A program made the position numbers and the translations under genes. This document shows positions 12,331 to 24,053 of a DNA stretch of 64,000 bases, piece after piece. The notes beneath the pieces are model-generated. The model was not told where the DNA came from and ran no database searches. It saw only the letters and a list, made by a program, of their open reading frames with translations. Source of the DNA: Stenopsyche tienmushanensis (taxonomy: Eukaryota > Arthropoda > Insecta > Trichoptera > Stenopsychidae); assembly GCA_008973525.1 (NCBI GenBank), contig WACJ01000116.1, positions 744,001 through 808,000 of the forward strand. The letters are read 5' to 3'. The first letter of the stretch is position 1. Every line of letters begins with the position of its first letter.

Positions 12331-13010
12331 ATTAGCGTTGGAAGAGGGAAATCTTGCATAAGACACCATGGGTTTGATCCCAGGGTAGTTTCAGATTCTT
12401 ATTGACTAAACCCCCCTCTTGTACTTCTCTGCCTCCCCCCCCGGTATTGTTTTCCACATTGTTTCAGGAAGACAGGTAGTCTGGTCTTAAGTAATTGAGA
12501 GCCGCTCTGCGTCTCTCTCTCACTGCTCTCTTTGGCGCTCATGATTTCTTCAACATAATCTCGTTAAAGGTCCCAGTTCTTCTAGGTTCAGACAGTTTCG
12601 GCAAAGGTATACTGTCGAGAGTTGGATGGATTAAATGCGGTGTAACGTGGGCGATTTAATATCCCTTGTTATACCGCTTGTTAATCTGAGCAGATTTAAT
12701 TCTTCAGATAGACAACGACATCTTCCGTCCCTCTTCAGATGCAATGTGCTATTTTGACAGCGCTATCTTCTGTGGCACTGCGGGGACATTGCACCTGCAA
12801 TTACCGACCGATCACTTCTTGCGCGTGCACCGTTGCCGGTTGGGTGGTGACGCGCAGGAGGCGGGATGTTGGGGAGTCGGCGGTTGGCCTTGGCTGCGGG
12901 ATGACGTCCTTTCCGCAGCCAAATCCCTCTCTCGTACCGAATAAAAATTTACTGGATTTTACGAGAAGGGTACAGATGATTTACAAGAAAGATAACCGAA
13001 GCTGATAGAT
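12331..13010 (+). repeat. GC-richer segment, possible retroelement fragment
   Basis: Markedly GC-richer than its surroundings, with CT-rich runs (12410-12441, including CCTCCCCCCCC), a GTTTGATCCCAGG block at 12369 that resembles a tRNA B-box, and AATAAA at 12940. ORFs in this stretch (12739-13005) follow from base composition and have no recognisable domain. It could be a SINE or a solo LTR; I could not find matching ends or a second copy in the window. Confidence 0.3.
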
Positions 13011-13630
13011 AATGTAGGAAATTATTTTGCATTGAAAAAAAAAACGACATAATTTATAGGAACATCTAATATGTATAAAACAATGGATATTCTCGTAAAT
13101 TAATTTATTTTTATTGTTATCACACAGCTTTTGGTGGCACATTAGTCCATCGAGTAACTCATTCCAAACAGGAAATGATAACAAATTCATAATATTGCGC
13201 TTTATCAAATAGATTTATAATGAATTTCAAGCAATTCTCTAATCTCGAGGTTCAGCGAGGTTGGGAATTCCTCCGTCTAGTCTAGACGATATTTCTGATT
13301 TTTTCATCATTCATTATGAAATCATGAATAATCAAGACCGTTGTGTTTTTATATCATGAGCCTATTTTACACGAAAGAAAATTATACGCACAAGCGTTAA
13401 AATTATGTTTGGTCATTTATTATATCTTCGACGACTACCGAGACATATTGCCTAGTTTGCATATTTGTGTAGTGTTGTGAAATGTAAATATAGATAATTT
13501 CTCGCCATATTACATTCTCACATGTGTTGATATCAATATAGGTTGCACCTTTCCTCCGTTGGTTTCGACATATGACATGGCGAAGATATAAATATTTTTC
13601 ATCGAGCTTTTCATTCGTTTTCCTTGTTTA
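13011..13630. other. AT-rich spacer, nothing recognised
   Basis: No credible coding frame, repeat end or RNA gene seen. Confidence 0.5.
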
Positions 13631-13804
13631 TATAATAGACCCGCGGTAATCCGGCCCTAGTCTAATCCGGCTCCCCCTGTAATCCGAAATATTTTCATAT
13701 TTTTTCGGATTACAAGTAATCTTTTCCAAAAAAATCCGGAATACAATGGGTAGTCCGACAAATTAGACAATCCGGCATTGTCGGATTACCGCGCGTCTAC
13801 TATA
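13631..13804. mobile_element. pogo/Tigger-like MITE, copy G1
   Basis: 174-bp element with about 23-bp terminal inverted repeats: TATAATAGACCCGCGGTAAT on the left and, on the opposite strand, TATAGTAGACGCGCGGTAAT on the right. The outer TATA suggests a TA target site. The interior holds further inverted TCCGGAT/ATTCGG blocks. No coding. A diverged second copy is at 19722-19955. Confidence 0.75.
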
Positions 13805-15167
13805 ATTTCTTCTTTTACTTAAAAATGAAAATTATTTTAAAACACGCAGAACATAAGCACTTAATACGAAGCTTTACTTTTATAGATAAAGAATGTTTTA
13901 TGAAATGTTGATTATTTCTTATGTGATTAGCTTTTTGGGTTATGAAATAAAACAAACACTATAAAAGTAACTAATCTGACAAGCTATCTGTGAATTTGGC
14001 TGTTAAATAATCAGAAGATTGCAAATTCAAAGCAAAAACGAATTTATTTTTGGATTTCTTCGAATACAAGGTCAAATTAACTCATAAATAATGGACACTT
14101 AATTGACTTCCTGACCTATTAAACTGCTTGGATTGTACATACATATGTGTAAGATGCCTTCATTCTCTGCGCTATGGCTGTTAAGTTCAAGCACAAATAT
14201 GTATAATTTGTCCATGTTTTATTTTTCTATTGTATAATCATGCACAAAATTGCATGCCTAAGGGTTGTTTAAAAAATTCGTCTAATCAACTTTTTTTCCC
14301 TTCTTTTTTTCATTATCGTCATTCGAATTACTTCCCTATTTTCATGCGCTTTGACCTGCAGCATAATTGGAATTTAATTAATACAATATATGCCAAGAAG
14401 GTCACAATCATAACTATCATTGAAAGGTCGCAAGATCAACTTCTTGTTTGTTTTCTTAATGTTTGATAAAGAAACATTTTCACAGATTTGGACAAAAAAA
14501 TTGTTTTTACAAAAGTAAATATTTATATTGATGCTGAAATTAAAAATAGACCCAAACAAAGTATTTAAGAGCGATATGTATTTGGTGCCGCATTTGATGT
14601 GTTATATTGCATATGGAAAGTATAAATTAAATAATTATTAAATAGAAAGAACATTTATCTAACGACAATATTCTTCAAATCTGATATTTAAAAAACGTTT
14701 CAGTACTTTACATGTTTAACGACATATAGCTGCATAATAATACAAATTCCAATTTATATTCCAAAAAAAGTGAAGGCGAATGGCTGTTTGGATATGAAGA
14801 GGATTAACAAAATTAAATTCGATAATTCGTCTTGAACGACCTTCACGCTAGGCTTGTTCAAACCATGGCCTTTGATTATAAATTACCATTCGAGACCAAT
14901 GCTATGAAAATTTGATTCTTCCAACACAAGCTTCAGTTCCGCATACTTAATCTATATTTAAATGGACCGAAAGTGTGCTTAGTAATTATGGTGTGCCTAA
15001 AAAATAGTCTCGATGTCTGTTAGTTTGGCCGTAAGAACGGCCAGTCTTCAAAATCAAAATTTGAATCGGTTATTTCAAGATTTTACAAAAACGTTGCGTT
15101 ATAAGGCATTACAAAAAGGGATATCAGAAATTGTTGAAAATATAACTTCATTCATTTGGAGAGACTT
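13805..15167. other. AT-rich spacer, nothing recognised
   Basis: No supported gene or repeat. A 110-codon ORF starting at 15013 runs from unique sequence into family A and is therefore probably fortuitous. Confidence 0.45.
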
Positions 15168-16183
15168 TATTCAAATGCGATCTCTTTTTGTGCGATTTCG
15201 AAGTTATGCGGTTTTTTTTAATTTCATAAAGAATGGGTATCGAGATATTTTGGATAAAATAAGAAATAAATCATCAACACTAACCGAAATTTGGAAAAAA
15301 AATATAATTTGGGAAATCATATTGCATCTGCTCATTCTGGTTTAATTTTTTGAAAAAAAAATGATTTCGTTTTTTTTGCATTTTTACAATTTTTGACATT
15401 TAAAAATATATTCTCCAAAGGAAATTCCAAAATTCCAACTATTTACGAAGTTATAGCTGTTTTAGTGACTTGACAACTTTGCCAGTCCTACCATAATGAA
15501 ATCTTTTAACGCGTTTTTCTCGAAACTACATTTTTCAACACGGTTGACATGATATCTCAAGTTTTAATTAATTAATTTATTTCAAACTGGGTACGAATCT
15601 TTTCTATATAACCCTCTATTATTCCTACCAGGCTTATGTCAAAACTATTTTTAAACAGTCGCCATTTTGTGTTTTTTTTTTTAAGTTTGGGACTATAGTG
15701 ACATCTTTACTAATTATGAATTATATTGTTGGAAAGAGAAAATCTACACAGAACAATAATGATATTGACACTGGGTATTCTATTTTTTCCGAAGAAGAGA
15801 GCGATTTTGAGTCATATCGAAATTTAAAAAAATAGTATTTCTCGAGTAGATGGCATCTGGCATTTGAGATGTCAGACATTTGAGATATCCTTAAAAAGAT
15901 ACCAATGATGCAAGACGTCCTTTAAATGTTACCAAAAATGCTATTTTTTAATTGTCTTATTGTTTTCCTGTTTTTGTATTAATTTTTTTTTATGCGATTT
16001 TGGATATATTTTATATAGATGTTTTGAAGTTATGCGGTTTTTAAAATCCATGGAACGCATCTTCACTTTTTCTATGTAAGTCATAGCTTTTTTGTGCGAT
16101 TTTCCGTGGAACACATCTTTTTTTAAAATTTTATTTTTATTTTTTGGAACACATTTACCGCACAAAAAAAGATTTAAGTGTAT
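15168..16183 (+). mobile_element. TIR element family A, copy A1
   Basis: About 1 kb. The left end holds CTCTTTTTGTGCGATTTCGA; the right end is CCGCACAAAAAAAGATTTAA then GTGTAT, giving terminal inverted repeats around CTTTTTTTGTGCG. Internal blocks AAGTTATGCGGTTTTTAAAA (about 16027) and TTGTGCGATTTTCC (about 16092) repeat the terminal motifs. Copies A2 (59784-60455) and A3 (32570-32781, reversed) share the same order. In A2 the ends sit at TA dinucleotides, which points to the Tc1/mariner-pogo superfamily. Contains a 39-codon acidic ORF (15716-15835). Confidence 0.65.
15716..15835 (+). pseudogene. small acidic ORF inside family A, possible transposase N-terminus
   Basis: 39 codons from ATG at 15716, containing VGKRKSTQ, DIDTGYS and EEESDFESYR, then stop. 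Basic start followed by an acidic D/E/S stretch is typical of the N-terminus of piggyBac-like and some other DNA transposases, but no catalytic region follows. Copy A2 holds the homologous stretch without an open frame. Assignment is a guess from composition. Confidence 0.3.
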
Positions 16184-17160
16184 CATTCATTCAGATGTCA
16201 TCGAAGAAGACTTCTTGTTTTGTAGCTATGGTACCGCAGGCTGGTACAGAGGAAAGATCGACTTTGTTTGGGTTAAAGTTGAACTTTTAGACAAAATTAA
16301 ATAGTTTGCTATTAATGCCGAAGAAAACAAGTTTATTTCCCAAATTTCCAAAACTGTGAGTACTGATTTTTTCTTTTTTTCTTTTTAGCTCTTTTTTAAG
16401 GAATATTTCATATATTCTGTAGAGTTCTTGACTCGGTGAAAAAAAAAAATTAAGATATGTTTAAAATTCCGAAAGTTATGCATATTTTAGTGAGAATTAA
16501 ATCATTAAGCAGCAGTATTGTAAAAAATCGCCTGCCGTAATTGTGTTAACACACTGCTTACAGGAGCAGAGAATCATCATAAATACTCTATAAGAGCGGT
16601 TCTTAAACTTCGGTCCGCGGATCCCCTCTTGAGCAAAATTTCTTTCGCGAACCTCCTTTTGAACAACATTAATTTCAGATTTAAGCGTATAAACCGCAAA
16701 CAATTGATATCCTCATAGTCAATATAACGAACGCCATCCAACAAAAACCATAGTGGGTCTTATTCGCTCTAAGATTATTTAATTAGGCTTAAGATTTTTT
16801 TTTAAAATTCGAACACATTCCACAAACAATAGGTAAAGAGATAAAATATTTTTCTTATCTGCCATATTTCTACGAGTTATCTTGATATTAACAACAATTG
16901 TGTTATATTAGGGTCTCATGATGATTTATTTACATTGCCAATTATTTTTATGTGATGAATTTCGAAATTTTCATCAGAAAATTGCTATATGCATCCGGAT
17001 TGCTTGAATCGACAAATATTACTTATATTTGAAATCATGTCTGATGTTTGGAATTTTTGAGTATTTATGTATGTACTATGTTTGGCGAGTCAAAACATAT
17101 GTGGTAATGTTATTATTTACTCGGGGCAAACAACAGAAATTCATTTTTTCCTTCAATTAG
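16184..17160. other. AT-rich spacer with a hAT terminus fragment
   Basis: At 16594-16690 the block GCGGTTCTTAAACTTCGGTC then CGCGGATCCCC matches the style of Charlie-type hAT termini (CAGNGGTTCTTAAACTTTGG). The partner end was not found. Otherwise nothing recognised. Confidence 0.4.
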
Positions 17161-17173
17161 AATTCCTTTTGTG

Positions 17174-17350
17174 TGCCCTATTCCGTGGCTCGCACGGTCT
17201 CCAGACCTGACACCGTTGGATTTTTTTTTATCTAGGGACGTGCATGTTTTATTCTGAAGTATCGATTTTTAAGGTACAATGTGCGTACGTTGAGAGATAG
17301 AAATGTGTGAAATAAACGTTGAAAAAAATTGTAAGACACTTTTGAAAAGG
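17174..17350 (+). pseudogene. Tc1/mariner-type transposase C-terminal relic
   Basis: Translation of 17183-17230 gives IPWLARSPDLTPLDFF, the hallmark block of insect DDE transposases in which the last catalytic Asp follows PLD(F/Y)F. Frame is lost within a few codons after a run of T. The following bases to about 17350 (GAAATAAACGTTGAAAAAA) look like the element's 3' region. Upstream blocks are missing. Confidence 0.65.
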
Positions 17351-17863
17351 GGTGTTTTGTATAGATAATTTGCCCCCAATTGTTTTCATGATTATATCTA
17401 CACAAGCTAAACGAATAGTCTTGAATAATGGCCTATTATTTGAAATCTGATTGAAACGTCAAATCGATTACTATAGTCTGATAGTGTGGCACTATTTTCA
17501 TTATTATCAAAGCCTGCTCGTCAGACACTAGTGATATCATGAAATCTTTTTTGTTTTTTAATCAGATATAATGCGCAGATATATTTGTATGCTTTCTGTT
17601 AAGACAAATAAATTAATACATTTACAAGTTTTGCGAAAAGACTTTAAGAGTCGCTTGAGTCACGATAATATATGATAATGATGACATAAGTGTCAACGAT
17701 CCCAGATTGCAATAAACAGTGCAATGTAAAATGGTGTTTAAAATACAATTTAATAATGGAAACGTAGATATTTTTTTCTGAAAGTTACCATCAATTCATT
17801 TATGGATGAAGAGTATTCCTAGGGGAAAAATTTGATTGTTATGTCATAAATGTAGTGTAAATA

Positions 17864-18384
17864 GTGGCGATTAGGGAATCCAATCCCAGAATCCCGACGC
17901 CTAGGGGAAGTAACTGTCTAATCTATGTATAAATATATACAGTACATGTTTGTTGTTTAATTTGTTATATTAACCTTTCCCTAACGGTGATGTATTTACT
18001 ACACCTCGACTCTAATAATGGGAATATTGATATGATATTTAATAGATACGGATTTCAGAATTTTTGTATTCCTCCGCAATATAATTACGAATCACATCAA
18101 AGTATTATGGTATATAAGTATTCATCTGCAGCGACGGAAATAAATTATTTGTTGGGAAATCGGGAATTTTGCGAGTTTTAATCCGTGTCTCGGCAGATAG
18201 GAATTTTATCAGTCACATTGATGGTGTTATACGAAAATAGGGGCTCACGCGATCATCAATTCGAACTAGCATTTAAATATCTGATGACAATATCTCCAAC
18301 GGGACTGATCCCGGGATGGTCTAATGCAATCCCGAATTCCCGGGATTGAAATTTTGGCTCGGGATTAGATTCGCTAGTGGCGAT
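17864..18384 (+). mobile_element. hAT-type family C, complete copy C1 with target duplication
   Basis: The element spans 17872-18376 (505 bp). It begins TAGGGAATCCAATCCC and ends GGGATTAGATTCGCTA, imperfect inverted repeats. It is flanked by exact 8-bp duplications GTGGCGAT at 17864-17871 and 18377-18384, diagnostic of hAT-like insertion. Repeated CCCGGGAT motifs occur near both ends. Compared with copies C3 and C4 it lacks about 190 bp next to the left end. Not coding; the 64-codon ORF at 17987 is part of the repeat. Confidence 0.88.
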
Positions 18385-18969
18385 CAATCGAGATTTGTGC
18401 AATTAGATAATTTTGTTGCCAGGCTGTTTATAATGTTGCAGTAGAACTAAATATATAAGTAGTTATTTACCCTTTACCAGAGTCAACTATGGGATTTGTT
18501 CAATTTATAGGTGGTTATAAAGCGATATTGATAACCATGATATCTAACGTAGTGACAATTTAAGCCAAAATTAGAAGATCAATAAAAAATAAATTGATTA
18601 CAGAATACGGATGATGGTCATAAATAAAAAAATATATATCTAACATGATAAAGCAAAAGCAACAAAAATAAATGCGTTTTAAAGCACAATGTAACGACGA
18701 TTTGGATAAAAAAAAATTAGCACATCAATAATAATGTAGATAATGTCGAATATTTATTATTCAGTTATTTATATTTCGTGAAGATCATCGTCCAACAGTT
18801 CTTTCGCCACGCCGCATGACCTGCCTACTGTAAAAATACTGCATTATGAAAATTATTATAGTTGATTTTATTTTTTGAAAAATTTTGAATGAATTTATGA
18901 GCTTCATGCATGGAGTTATCTGACAATGGGATAACAGTTTTTGATTTTTTTAGCACATGAAAGATAATA
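18385..18969. other. AT-rich spacer, nothing recognised
   Basis: No supported coding frame or repeat terminus. Confidence 0.5.
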
Positions 18970-19215
18970 GAGCCAAAGGATTCAAATGTCCCATTCAAAT
19001 TCTATGAAAAAAATCAGGGTCTGGCCAAACCACTTTCATTGAGTTTTCTGATCATTTTTGTCGAAACCCAAAGATCCCGAACTTTTTTTTAACTCTAAAG
19101 ACTGTAAAACCCTTCAATGAACAAAGTCGGGGAGATTTGTTAAGATCTATACATATCTACTATTAAAAAAAACTCATCGCAAAGCAAAATGGTATGGCCA
19201 GACTATCTCATTAAC
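18970..19215 (+). repeat. dispersed repeat family F, copy F1
   Basis: Shares with 25066-25305 and with 27692-27885 (reversed) an ordered series of blocks: ATTCTATGAAAAAAAT, CCCAAAGATCCCGAAC (others CACTGGGATCCCGAA), TCGGGGAGATTTG and ATGGTATGGCCAGAC. Ends are not defined and no frame is kept, so I cannot say which element it derives from. Confidence 0.55.
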
Positions 19216-19721
19216 AGAAGAGTTAAGGACAATAAGTTTAATGATTCTTCTACTCCTAATGAAGTACGTGCGTACGATAAAAATATTCTCCATTGGGGGT
19301 CTAGATTTAAATTATCGTACTTCTATAACAAGCTTTTATTGATACGAAAGAATTAATCAAATCTTTATTGATAAAGATTTGTTTGCTTCTTGGAAAAAAT
19401 GTGTGCAAGATCCTGATAACATTTGATCGATAATAACATCAAGTCAACAGGAAAAACTCCTTCATTTTATTTTATGGCTCTTGATTATTTTACAATGTAT
19501 TTTTTTTCAATTTTCCTTAGTTGTAAGAGAAATGTGTAATAATGACGGTTAAAAATAAATATGTAGCCACTTACTACCAAATTTATTATTTCCTTTTAAA
19601 CTGTAGATTTGCTTAATTTATCGCATACTGTAATGTCACCCGGAGTCCTATATAATTAAAAAGCACTCGATCTATCGAAAAAATAGAAGAATGTAGAGCT
19701 TGGAAGACTGATGTACGGCAG
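19216..19721. other. AT-rich spacer, nothing recognised
   Basis: No supported coding frame, RNA gene or repeat end. Confidence 0.5.
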
Positions 19722-19955
19722 ATCCGTAGTAATCCGGCGCCCTATGTAATCCGACACCCCAATGCTATTATAGCACATATACGATAAAGCTTCTTAATTA
19801 ATCTTTTTGTAAATTAGCAATTGTCTGAGTATATCATCATTTTCATAATTTTTCGGAGACTACAAAACAGACTACAAGGGGTACTCTATAGTCCGACAGA
19901 TTGGATAATCCGACATTGCCTTGCAAAGCGTTTGTCGGATTACCACAATCGCATT
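19722..19955. mobile_element. pogo/Tigger-like MITE, diverged copy G2
   Basis: Left end GCAGATCCGTAGTAATCCGG and right end GTCGGATTACCACAATCGC align with copy G1; the interior TTTTTCGGAGACTACA and ATAGTCCGACAGATTGGATA are also shared. About 60 bp longer than G1 through an internal insertion. Confidence 0.6.
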
Positions 19956-20536
19956 TAGTCAAATGATTTTATAAATTTGGAGCAATGAGTAGTCACTAAA
20001 ATGTGTAGACATGCTCAGGTCAAAAATTGCTTTTAGATCTTGTTTTCGTACTAAAGCAAATACAGTAAAGTCTTCTCTTCAAAGGTCTTCTTTTTCGGAA
20101 ATATTTAAACAGTTTTTCTATTTGGTCACTTGGCTAAAGCCTCATTCTGTCAAAACCCTTACCGTCTACCATAAAGCTAGAACGCCCACTACTGGGCGGT
20201 GAGGAGCACTATATTAAAGCATGATAATTAATACATTAGCCGAGAATTGTTTTCATCCAGGCATTTACTTCACTTGGTTCTTTCTTTAAAGATTTTATGT
20301 ACCCATTCGGTAAAGATGATTGAAATTGAATCATCATTGTTTCTGCTGCTTTTATCATTACTACACATGCTTGCACATGATTATTCATTATTATGAAACT
20401 GTGGACAATATAGTCATAAGTATGACTAATATGTTAATCGATGGAAAAAAATGTAATTTACAACAGTGTTTTATAAAATAAAGTACAAAGGCATGAAGTA
20501 ATAAATCATGAATTTTCTAGCAACATGGCTTAAGGC
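19956..20536. other. AT-rich spacer, nothing recognised
   Basis: A 63-codon ORF at 20011 has no recognisable content. No repeats recognised. Confidence 0.45.
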
Positions 20537-20706
20537 AAGGATCCCCAACCTTTATTTGCCTTGGAGCTACTTTTCAATTTAAAATTGGCTCGGGATCTAC
20601 TTCAAATATGATTCCTATAAGAATTTTTCAGGATCGACCAAATTTTGCTTTAAGATCGACCGGTCGATCGCAATCGATCACGGTCGACCAGTTGGACATC
20701 CTTGGC
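20537..20706. mobile_element. short hAT-like MITE candidate
   Basis: Begins CAAGGATCCCCAACCTTTAT and ends GTTGGACATCCTTG; the ends pair as 14-bp inverted repeats with two mismatches. The interior has palindromic CGACCGGTCGATCG blocks. The CCCCAACCTTT style matches known hAT termini. The flanking 8 bases do not match, so the target duplication is decayed or the ends are misplaced. Confidence 0.4.
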
Positions 20707-21579
20707 TCTTCTTCTTTCAGATATTGCCAAACATCGGCGAATATAATTTTGTCACCGAACGCTTCCGAAATTGATTCAAAAGAAGGTGGGCTGGATGGGT
20801 TATATATTTTGTGATCGATAAATACACTTGTCAAATTGCGCTCATATATTTTGTTGCGATAACGAAGCTGGCAGAAATAACTACAAAATGCCAGCTTGTG
20901 GGACATTTGCTTGGAGATGATAAAATTACATACACTTTATCTTCAGCGCTTGTCTCTCGCTAACGATCCGTCAATTCTTCTGAACATGTTCGATAACTGA
21001 AAATTCTTCATTTTGACCCCGGCGGATATTTGGGTCGTTAGCTAATACAATTTGACATCAACGTCAAGTATTTCGGAAGCAGAACGACCGTATTGCTTCA
21101 TCAGACATTGAATCATCATCGGCTAGTTTAAAAAAAACCATTCCACGAATTAATTAGCCTTATCAAATTTCTTCATCTTCAGATATTTTTGTGGAGGCGA
21201 CTGTGTCAATTTTTTTGACATTTGGCTATTTTATCCGGATGAGCGTAATAGGTTTTAGGCACAGACAGGGTTTCTATGAATCAATCTACAGCGGTCATAT
21301 ACGATTTTCTATTAATATATTGAGTATATATACGACGAAGCCGCACAATTGATGTTAGCGGCATTCAAGGATCATATTTGCGCATGCGTACATTTATTTA
21401 CAGTGCATTTTCACGGATATGGATGTTACTGGTTCTTTTCTATTTTATACCATGTATTTTTAGCGAAAATTGAAATTCGGGTACAAACTACCCGCGAGAA
21501 GTTTTTGTTTATACGCTTTATCTCTTCAAGGGCAGGGCTAACATTTGTGCTATGCGATGCTATAAGATGTTTTTTTTTC
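20707..21579. other. spacer, nothing firm
   Basis: A 92-codon frame on the - strand (20628-20906, with FADVWQYLKEEEP) overlaps the MITE above and is probably a transposon remnant or chance. No family recognised in the rest. Confidence 0.35.
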
Positions 21580-21865
21580 TAATGTTTTCTTAAGTTGTGT
21601 GGCATGTAGCACCATCTTGCTAGATATAGACATCAGACACATCAATATTACGCTACATTGATTGATATCATTCAGCATTCACCGTAACAGCATTTGTGGG
21701 CAAATGTGGTCCAATCATTCTATTTGCCCAAAGTGTACACCAAACGGTAACTTTTTTTTAAATGTTTGAACATCTTTCCTGAATAACACAGCGATTTTAA
21801 TAACTTCGGATAAACAATTTTTGTGAAATGAGCTTTTCATCGCTGAATAAAATTTTGCTTGAAAA
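21580..21865 (-). pseudogene. Tc1/mariner-type DDE transposase relic
   Basis: On the - strand, three blocks occur in family order but in different frames: LFSDEKLIS (about 21862-21830), VTVWCTLWANRMIGPHLP (21751-21698) and QDGATCHTT (about 21626-21598). These match the catalytic DEAHF-like block, the VTVWCGLWANGIIGP block and the QQDGATCHTA block of an insect DDE transposase group. Stops and frameshifts show it is dead. It is probably the same family as the 17.2-kb C-terminal relic. Confidence 0.7.
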
Positions 21866-21996
21866 CAATAAATCTCTCGTTAGTTGTTTAATAATAACTG
21901 TCATTTGAAAAGGACGTCACGCGTAGACATTATACAGTGTTGACATCTAGGCGTCGCATTTGGATGACCCTTTATAAGTGACGATTTTGCTCATCG

Positions 21997-22788
21997 GCTT
22001 AGAACAGTGGTTCTCAATCCCTTTGCAGTCATGGTGCACTTTTGATCATGGGAAAAAGTGGCGATGCACCAGAATTAAGAAGTCGAAAAAAATATGTGAA
22101 CATAAAGTTTATTGCATATTTTATTTTTAAGTTAAATTATATAAAAAAATGTTTAATATTTAATTTAAGCCAAAATTTTAATCCCGGGATTACGGGACTG
22201 CATTAGACCATCCCGGGATCAGTCCCGTTGGAGGTATCGTCATCAGATATTTAAATGCTAGTTCGAGTTGATGACCGCGTGAGCCCCCATTTTCATATAT
22301 AACAACATCAATGTGCTTGATAAAATTCCTTTATCCTGAGACACGGACTAAAACTCGCGAAATTCCCGATTTCCCGACAAATTATTTATTTCCGTCGCTG
22401 CAGATGAAAACTTACATACTCTAATACTTTTATGTGTTTCTCAATTATATTACGGAGGAATACAAAAATTTTGAACCTCGTATCTATTATATTTCATGTC
22501 GATATTCTCATTATTAGAGTCGAGGTGTAGTAAATACATCACCGGTAGGGAAAGATTAATATAAAAATTTGAATAACATATATGTACTGTATATGTGTAT
22601 ACATAGATTAGACAGCTACTGCCCTTGGGCGCCGTCTAAGCTCGCCAATTAGTAGTTACGCCACTGTTTCCAAGCATCCAGATTTCGGCGGGAATGTCTC
22701 GATTTAGTAGCCTTCAACATGTTCCTTTTTTTTGCGGTGCATTAGCAATAAGCTCGTGGTGCACCGGTTGAGAACCACTGGCTTAGAA
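21997..22788. mobile_element. hAT element with perfect target duplication, carrying a nested family C copy
   Basis: The element spans 22005-22780. It starts CAGTGGTTCTCAATCCCTTT and ends GGTTGAGAACCACTG, clear inverted repeats of Charlie-like hAT style. The flanking 8-mers GCTTAGAA at 21997-22004 and 22781-22788 are identical. Subterminal GGTGCAC blocks are also inverted (ATGGTGCACTTTTG and GTGGTGCACC). The middle is occupied by family C copy C2 in reverse orientation, so family C was active later than this element. Confidence 0.88.
22165..22720 (-). mobile_element. family C copy C2, nested
   Basis: Matches C1 in reverse: the GATCCCGGGATGGTCTAATG block of C1 appears reversed at 22190-22220, and the TACTACACCTCGACTCTAAT block at about 22512-22540. 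At its far side it keeps GGCGGGAATGTCTCGATTTA, also present in C3 and C4 but lost from C1. The outer inverted repeat on that side is missing. Confidence 0.75.
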
Positions 22789-24053
22789 TTTGAAGTAAGG
22801 TTTCGATTTTTACTCTGTAATATTTATTGGTTATCTTTATAAAAAATCTGCAGAATATACGATCGATATTGATGATGATCAAAATAAAATTACCACGAAG
22901 GCGTGTGATCAATTAGATCCAATGATCATTTTCGGTTGCATCCATGCTCAAACCAATTTCCTTATTTACAAAATAGCAATTGTTATTTCATGTTTTTTTG
23001 TCTTCCGCGTGCCAACAGATTAGATCAATTTGATACACAAAAAAATTATGATGATAGATAATGATGAAACACGTTGTTATAAATTTGATTATTTTTGCGA
23101 TTACATATAGATTTAGATATCTTTGTTGTTAGATGATTGACGCAGATTTTGTTCATTTTTTCAATCGACGCTTAATTATTTTTTTTATATTCGCATCGAA
23201 TCATTTACACATTGGTATGGTCATTTGAAGTCGTCATTTTGGTCGCTCGTATGTGTCAATTATCTTGAATATTGGCGTTCTTGTTGATGTTTTAGAACGC
23301 TTGTAGTGGTCATCGTACAAAATTTGACTATGCAAATGGAGGGCATTGACACATTTTGTTAAATTATTTAATAGGGTTAATGGAGTGTTGGTCCGATCAC
23401 TTTCTAATTTCTTATATTTACAAGTACGCGCACATCTAAACTTTTCTTTTTGTGCCGTACCCATACATCGGATAGGCTTAGGTGGTCACCAGCTGATCCG
23501 TTAGTATTCATAAACATTTTCGGTGTACATCGGTGGGATGATTAGTTCTCTGCTTCAAATTCTTATAAACTATGAATGATGCCAATGCTGCAATTGTAGA
23601 AAAAAACTGCAATATTTTATGTCCAGTGAACAACATAAAAGTTTTAAAGCTAGTAGAACAATCTAGTGCTAATAAACCAGCAAATCTAGCATTGTATAAA
23701 TGGAGATAACTTCGTTTTTAAACTAATTTTTAGCTCAAAAACGGAACAGGAGATACCTCCCTCCCAGCTTACCAGCTTGCTTGCTCGACTGGCTTGAAAA
23801 CCAGCCTCGTGTGCACTGGGTATTAGTCTGATTTTTGTATGTATTAAACAGCTGCAACATTGTCTGTTAATCCGAACACGGATTAATATATTGGACGACA
23901 ACGTTTTGGCAACATTTCTTTCAGAATACATTTTTTTTATTTCGGCGGATATTTTAAACAAAAGCAAATCCTGCCTGTTGAAGTTTTTCCCAATCCAAGT
24001 TGTAAAATAGTTATCAGCAATAACCGTCTTCCCACTTCCTTTGTATTTGTCAG
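22789..24053. other. AT-rich spacer, nothing firm
   Basis: ORFs on the - strand at 23234-23464 and 23686-23967 have no recognisable domains. No repeat ends identified. Confidence 0.45.

Noticed and set aside
12620..12960. Solo LTR starting TGTAACGTGGGC
   Set aside because: No matching CA end, no flanking short duplication and no second copy seen; kept only as a GC-rich segment.
15013..15345. 110-codon + strand ORF
   Set aside because: Runs from unique sequence into the terminus of family A copy A1, whose sequence is repeated at 59.8 kb without that frame.
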